64,000 nucleotides of DNA from Streptomyces davaonensis JCM 4913 (lineage in GTDB: Bacteria; Actinomycetota; Actinomycetes; Streptomycetales; Streptomycetaceae): assembly GCF_000349325.1 (NCBI RefSeq), contig NC_020504.1, positions 6,110,053 through 6,174,052 on the forward strand, given 5' to 3'. Numbering within the stretch: the stretch's first letter is position 1; each line of letters starts with the position of its first letter. A program made the translations under genes and the position numbers. The notes under the pieces were generated by a model. It had not been told where the DNA came from. It saw only the letters and a program-made list of their open reading frames with translations, and ran no database searches. This document shows positions 61,309-64,000 of the stretch, one piece after another.

Positions 61309-62355
61309 CTACCCCCGCGGCACCCCTGAAGACCCCCGCACCATCAGCTCCCCCCGAATCGTCGCGATCCCCCCGGGAGGCGCCTCCTCGCGGCCCATCG
61401 CGATGCGGCCCGCCCGCGCCCCAGCCTCCGACAGCGGCAGCCGCACCGTCGTCAGGGACGGCACGGCGTCGATGCTGAACGGCAGATCGTCGAACCCGGC
61501 GACCGAGACGTCCTCCGGGATTCGCAGCCCGGACTCCCGCAGCGCGGCGCACGCGCCCAGGGCGACGGAGTCGTTCGCGGCGACCACCGCGGTCAGGGTC
61601 GGGTCCCGGCGCAGGAGTTCCAGCGTGGCCTCGTAACCGGAGCGGCGGTCGTAGCGGCCGTGGACCGTCCAGCGGGGGTCCTCCTCAATGCCGTGCGCCG
61701 CCAGCGCGGCCCGGTGTCCTTCGAGCCGGTGCCGGGTCGTGGTGCGCTCCTCGGGGCCCGCGATGTAGCCGAGCCGCCGATGGCCGAGGCCGATCAGGTG
61801 CTCGGTGAGCTCCTTGCCGCCGCCGCGGTTCTCGAAGGTCAGCGCGATGGCCCCGGTGTCCGGCGCCGGCGGGCGCCCGCACAGCACCACCCGGGTCCCC
61901 GCCTCCGCCAGCTTCCGCAGCTTCGTCGCCACGGCCGCCGCGTGAGGGGCGTTCTCCACGGCCCCGCCGGTCAGCACCACGGCCGCCGCCCGCTGCCGCT
62001 GGAGCAAGGTCAGATAGGTCAGCTCGCGTTCGGGGGAGCCGCCCGTGTTGCAGACGACCGCGAGACGCTCACCGCCCGCGCGCCCGCCCGGGCCGCCGAT
62101 CTCCGCCTGGATCGCGCTCGCCATGATCCCGAAGAAGGGGTCGGCGATGTCGTTGACGAGGATGCCGACCAGGTCGGACGTGGCGGCGGCCAGCGCGCTG
62201 GCCGGCCCGTTCAGCACGTAGTCCAGCTCGTCCACGGCGCGCAGCACCCGCTCACGGGTGGACGCGGCCACGGGATAGTTCCCGTTCAGTACGCGCGACA
62301 CCGTCGCGGGCGAGACCTGCGCGCGGGCCGCCACGTCCGCCAGGGTCACCGTCAT
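61309..62355 (-). CDS. LacI-family transcriptional regulator
   Basis: 348 residues. N-terminal LacI HTH VTLADVAARAQVSPATVSRVLNG with hinge region, then a sugar-binding domain (DLVGILVNDIADPFFGIMASAIQ, GHRRLGYIAGPEE, VSVAGFDDLPFSIDAVPSLTTVRLPL). Divergent from the Gfo/Idh-DUF993 operon, with an AAGCGCTT-centred site in the shared region. Likely a sugar-responsive repressor of that operon. Confidence 0.9.
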   Translation of the reverse strand: MTVTLADVAARAQVSPATVSRVLNGNYPVAASTRERVLRAVDELDYVLNGPASALAAATSDLVGILVNDIADPFFGIMASAIQAEIGGPGGRAGGERLAVVCNTGGSPERELTYLTLLQRQRAAAVVLTGGAVENAPHAAAVATKLRKLAEAGTRVVLCGRPPAPDTGAIALTFENRGGGKELTEHLIGLGHRRLGYIAGPEERTTTRHRLEGHRAALAAHGIEEDPRWTVHGRYDRRSGYEATLELLRRDPTLTAVVAANDSVALGACAALRESGLRIPEDVSVAGFDDLPFSIDAVPSLTTVRLPLSEAGARAGRIAMGREEAPPGGIATIRGELMVRGSSGVPRG

Positions 62356-62393
62356 CTCGTCGTCCTCCGGTCGCGCATGTCATCGCATCTCAG

Positions 62394-62419
62394 TCGTACG
62401 TCGTCGTACGTCGTCGTAC
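62394..62419. repeat. Ten-bp-phased TCGTACG repeats in lacI promoter region
   Basis: TCGTACGTCG at 62394-62403 and 62404-62413, then a third partial copy TCGTAC. The CGTAC cores are spaced exactly 10 bp apart, one helical turn, 39 bp before the LacI start. Confidence 0.55.
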
Positions 62420-62550
62420 ACGCGGGCCCCCGCGGCCCGGTTCCGAGCAGACTGTAAGGCCACGCCCCCCGCTTGTTCGCCCCCTCGAACAACTCATCCT
62501 CATCACGGTCTTGTCCGGAACGCTGGTCAGAGGCTAGCTTCTTGGTAGAT

Positions 62551-62564
62551 AGAAAGCGCTTGCT
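62551..62564. promoter_or_regulatory. LacI operator candidate for Gfo/Idh operon
   Basis: AGAAAGCGCTTGCT has the AAGCGCTT core typical of LacI-family sites with partial outer symmetry. It lies 68 bp before the GTG start at 62632 and 196 bp from the LacI start. Confidence 0.6.
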
Positions 62565-62631
62565 GTAACGCCTATCAGTGGGGGCGTGCGCGGCGCGCAC
62601 AACCGCGTGCGACACCTACGAAGGGATTGAC

Positions 62632-63789
62632 GTGACACGCAAGACGGTGCGTATCGCCATGAACGGCGTGACCGGGCGCATGGGCTACCGCCAGCACCTC
62701 GTCCGCTCCATCCTGGCCCTGCGCGAGCAGGGCGGACTCGACCTCGGCGACGGCACCGTGCTGTGGCCGGAGCCGGTCCTGGTCGGCCGCCGCGAGCACG
62801 CGCTCAGGGCGCTCGCCGAGCGGCACGGCCTGGACCCGGAGGGCGTCTCCACCGATGTCGACGCGGTTCTCGCCGACCCGAGCATCGACATCTACTTCGA
62901 CGCCCAGGTCACCTCCGCCCGCGAGGAGGCGATCAAGAAGGCGATCGCCGCGGGCAAGCACATCTACACCGAGAAGCCGACCGCCACCGGCCTCGAAGGC
63001 GCCCTGGAGCTCGCCCGGCTCGCCGCCGCGAAGGGCATCAAGCACGGCGTGGTGCAGGACAAGCTCTTCCTCCCCGGCCTGCTCAAGCTCAAGCGCCTCA
63101 TCGACGGCGGCTTCTTCGGCCGGATCCTCTCCGTGCGCGGCGAGTTCGGCTACTGGGTCTTCGAGGGCGACTGGCAGTCCGCCCAGCGCCCCTCCTGGAA
63201 CTACCGCGCCGAGGACGGCGGCGGCATCGTCGTCGACATGTTCCCGCACTGGGAGTACGTCCTGCACGAGCTGTTCGGCCGGGTGAAGTCCGTCCAGGCC
63301 ATCGCCACCACCCACATCCCGCAGCGCTGGGACGAGAACGGCAAGCCCTACGACGCCACCGCCGACGATGCCGCTTACGGCATCTTCGAGCTGGAGGGCG
63401 GCGCCATCGCCCAGATCAACTCCTCCTGGGCGGTGCGGGTGAACCGGGACGAGCTGGTCGAGTTCCAGGTCGACGGCACCGAGGGCTCGGCGGTGGCCGG
63501 ACTGCGCAACTGCCGCGTCCAGCACCGCTCCGCCACCCCCAAGCCGGTCTGGAACCCGGACATCCCGGCCACCGAGGTCTTCCGCGACCAGTGGCAGGAG
63601 GTCCCGGACAACGCCGAGTTCGACAACGGCTTCAAGGCCCAGTGGGAGCTGTTCCTCAAGCACGTCTACGCGGACGCCCCCTACCACTGGGACCTCCTCG
63701 CCGGCGCCCGCGGCGTCCAACTCGCCGAACTGGGACTCAGGTCCTCCGCCGAGGGCCGCCGGATCGACGTACCGGAGGTCGCACTGTGA
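62632..63789 (+). CDS. Gfo/Idh/MocA-family NAD(P)-dependent oxidoreductase
   Basis: 385 residues from the GTG at 62632 with GAAGGG six bases upstream. Rossmann region RIAMNGVTGRMGYRQHLVRS, the catalytic EKP motif in HIYTEKPTATGLEGAL and the C-terminal beta-sheet domain (QINSSWAVRVNRDELVEFQVDG). Oxidises a sugar or inositol-type polyol. Regulated by the divergent LacI gene; overlaps the following DUF993 gene (GTGA). Confidence 0.9.
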   Translation: MTRKTVRIAMNGVTGRMGYRQHLVRSILALREQGGLDLGDGTVLWPEPVLVGRREHALRALAERHGLDPEGVSTDVDAVLADPSIDIYFDAQVTSAREEAIKKAIAAGKHIYTEKPTATGLEGALELARLAAAKGIKHGVVQDKLFLPGLLKLKRLIDGGFFGRILSVRGEFGYWVFEGDWQSAQRPSWNYRAEDGGGIVVDMFPHWEYVLHELFGRVKSVQAIATTHIPQRWDENGKPYDATADDAAYGIFELEGGAIAQINSSWAVRVNRDELVEFQVDGTEGSAVAGLRNCRVQHRSATPKPVWNPDIPATEVFRDQWQEVPDNAEFDNGFKAQWELFLKHVYADAPYHWDLLAGARGVQLAELGLRSSAEGRRIDVPEVAL

Positions 63790-64000
63790 CCATCCGGCTC
63801 CCCGACGCCCAGGGCGCCCTGCGGACCTACGAGCCCCGCCAGGAGCCCCTCGCCCCGCACTCCGGCGCACCCTTCTCCTCTCGTACGGTGTTCTCGGCGG
63901 CCCACGTCGTCGCCGATCCCTTCGCCGACGTCAGCCCCGACTCGCCCGCCGCCGTCGACTGGGACGCCACCCTCGCCTTCCGGCGCCATCTGTGGGCCCA
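63786..64000 (+). CDS. DUF993 (dihydrodipicolinate-synthase-like) protein, N-terminal part
   Basis: First 71 codons only, cut by the right edge. Starts at the GTG overlapping the Gfo/Idh stop. The sequence TIRLPDAQGALRTYEP followed by WDATLAFRRHLWA matches the start of DUF993 aldolase-like proteins found in sugar-catabolic operons. Probably acts with the upstream oxidoreductase. Confidence limited by truncation. Confidence 0.72.
   Translation, partial: MTIRLPDAQGALRTYEPRQEPLAPHSGAPFSSRTVFSAAHVVADPFADVSPDSPAAVDWDATLAFRRHLWA

Noticed and set aside
1..64000. tRNA, rRNA, CRISPR, insertion sequence, prophage or integrase attachment sites
   Set aside because: No cloverleaf, direct-repeat array, transposase or integrase was seen in the window.

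Overview
The window is chromosomal DNA of very high GC content from a Streptomyces (or very close relative). The basis is codon use, dense gene packing with many 4-bp ATGA/GTGA overlaps, Tat and lipoprotein signals, and a desferrioxamine locus (desE-desF-desA-desB, with DmdR/IdeR-type iron boxes) lying near a leucine-degradation operon, as I recall it in S. coelicolor. No rRNA, tRNA, CRISPR array, insertion sequence or prophage was seen. The first gene (desB) and the last gene (a DUF993-like protein) are cut by the window edges.

Layout. 1-4080: desferrioxamine siderophore genes on the minus strand with two iron boxes. 4203-12309: a wall-related divergon. On the left are a DUF1906 glycoside-hydrolase-like protein and a degenerate M15-peptidase-like Tat protein. 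On the right are a small secreted beta/gamma-crystallin-like protein, a lipoprotein, a membrane-fusion adaptor with a peptidoglycan-binding domain, an ABC ATPase and a MacB/FtsX-type permease. The shared promoter region holds two copies of an 18-bp palindrome. 12437-12736: orphan LuxR-type HTH. 12762-21274: leucine/acyl-CoA catabolism (acyl-CoA dehydrogenase, HMG-CoA lyase, methylcrotonyl-CoA carboxylase alpha and beta) with a divergent TetR regulator and twin operators, then a second acyl-CoA dehydrogenase and a TesB thioesterase. 21275-28758: phosphatase-like gene, PucR regulator, sodium:solute symporter, agmatinase-family ureohydrolase, TPP enzyme and an MmyB-type XRE regulator.

28900-33608: secreted and lipoprotein genes (endonuclease I, beta-lactamase-like hydrolase, phytase-like esterase, beta-propeller lipoprotein) and the haem-binding protein hbpS. 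33840-35881: the SenS/SenR two-component system beside hbpS. 36600-40310: a fused heterodimer-type ABC exporter. 40393-42316: a small secreted protein and an S37 tripeptidyl aminopeptidase. 42369-46789: a two-gene conflict-type module, made of a Trypco1-like protein and a trypsin-STAND-NTPase-TM-WD40 protein with 14 WD40 repeats. 46858-49392: lipoprotein and GH3 beta-N-acetylhexosaminidase.

49772-64000: single genes and small divergons. These are LysE/MocR, an EPSP synthase with Ala at the position equivalent to E. coli Gly96, GNAT, LysR/RBBP9 hydrolase, MFS, sugar isomerase, a MarR-GNAT fusion, a DHFR-like protein, Spo0M, DinB, and a LacI regulator divergent from a Gfo/Idh oxidoreductase and a DUF993 gene. 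The most distinctive elements are the trypsin-STAND module, the 4203-12309 wall/export divergon with its paired operator, and the HbpS-SenS-SenR redox/haem sensing locus with a 20-bp palindrome in its promoter region.
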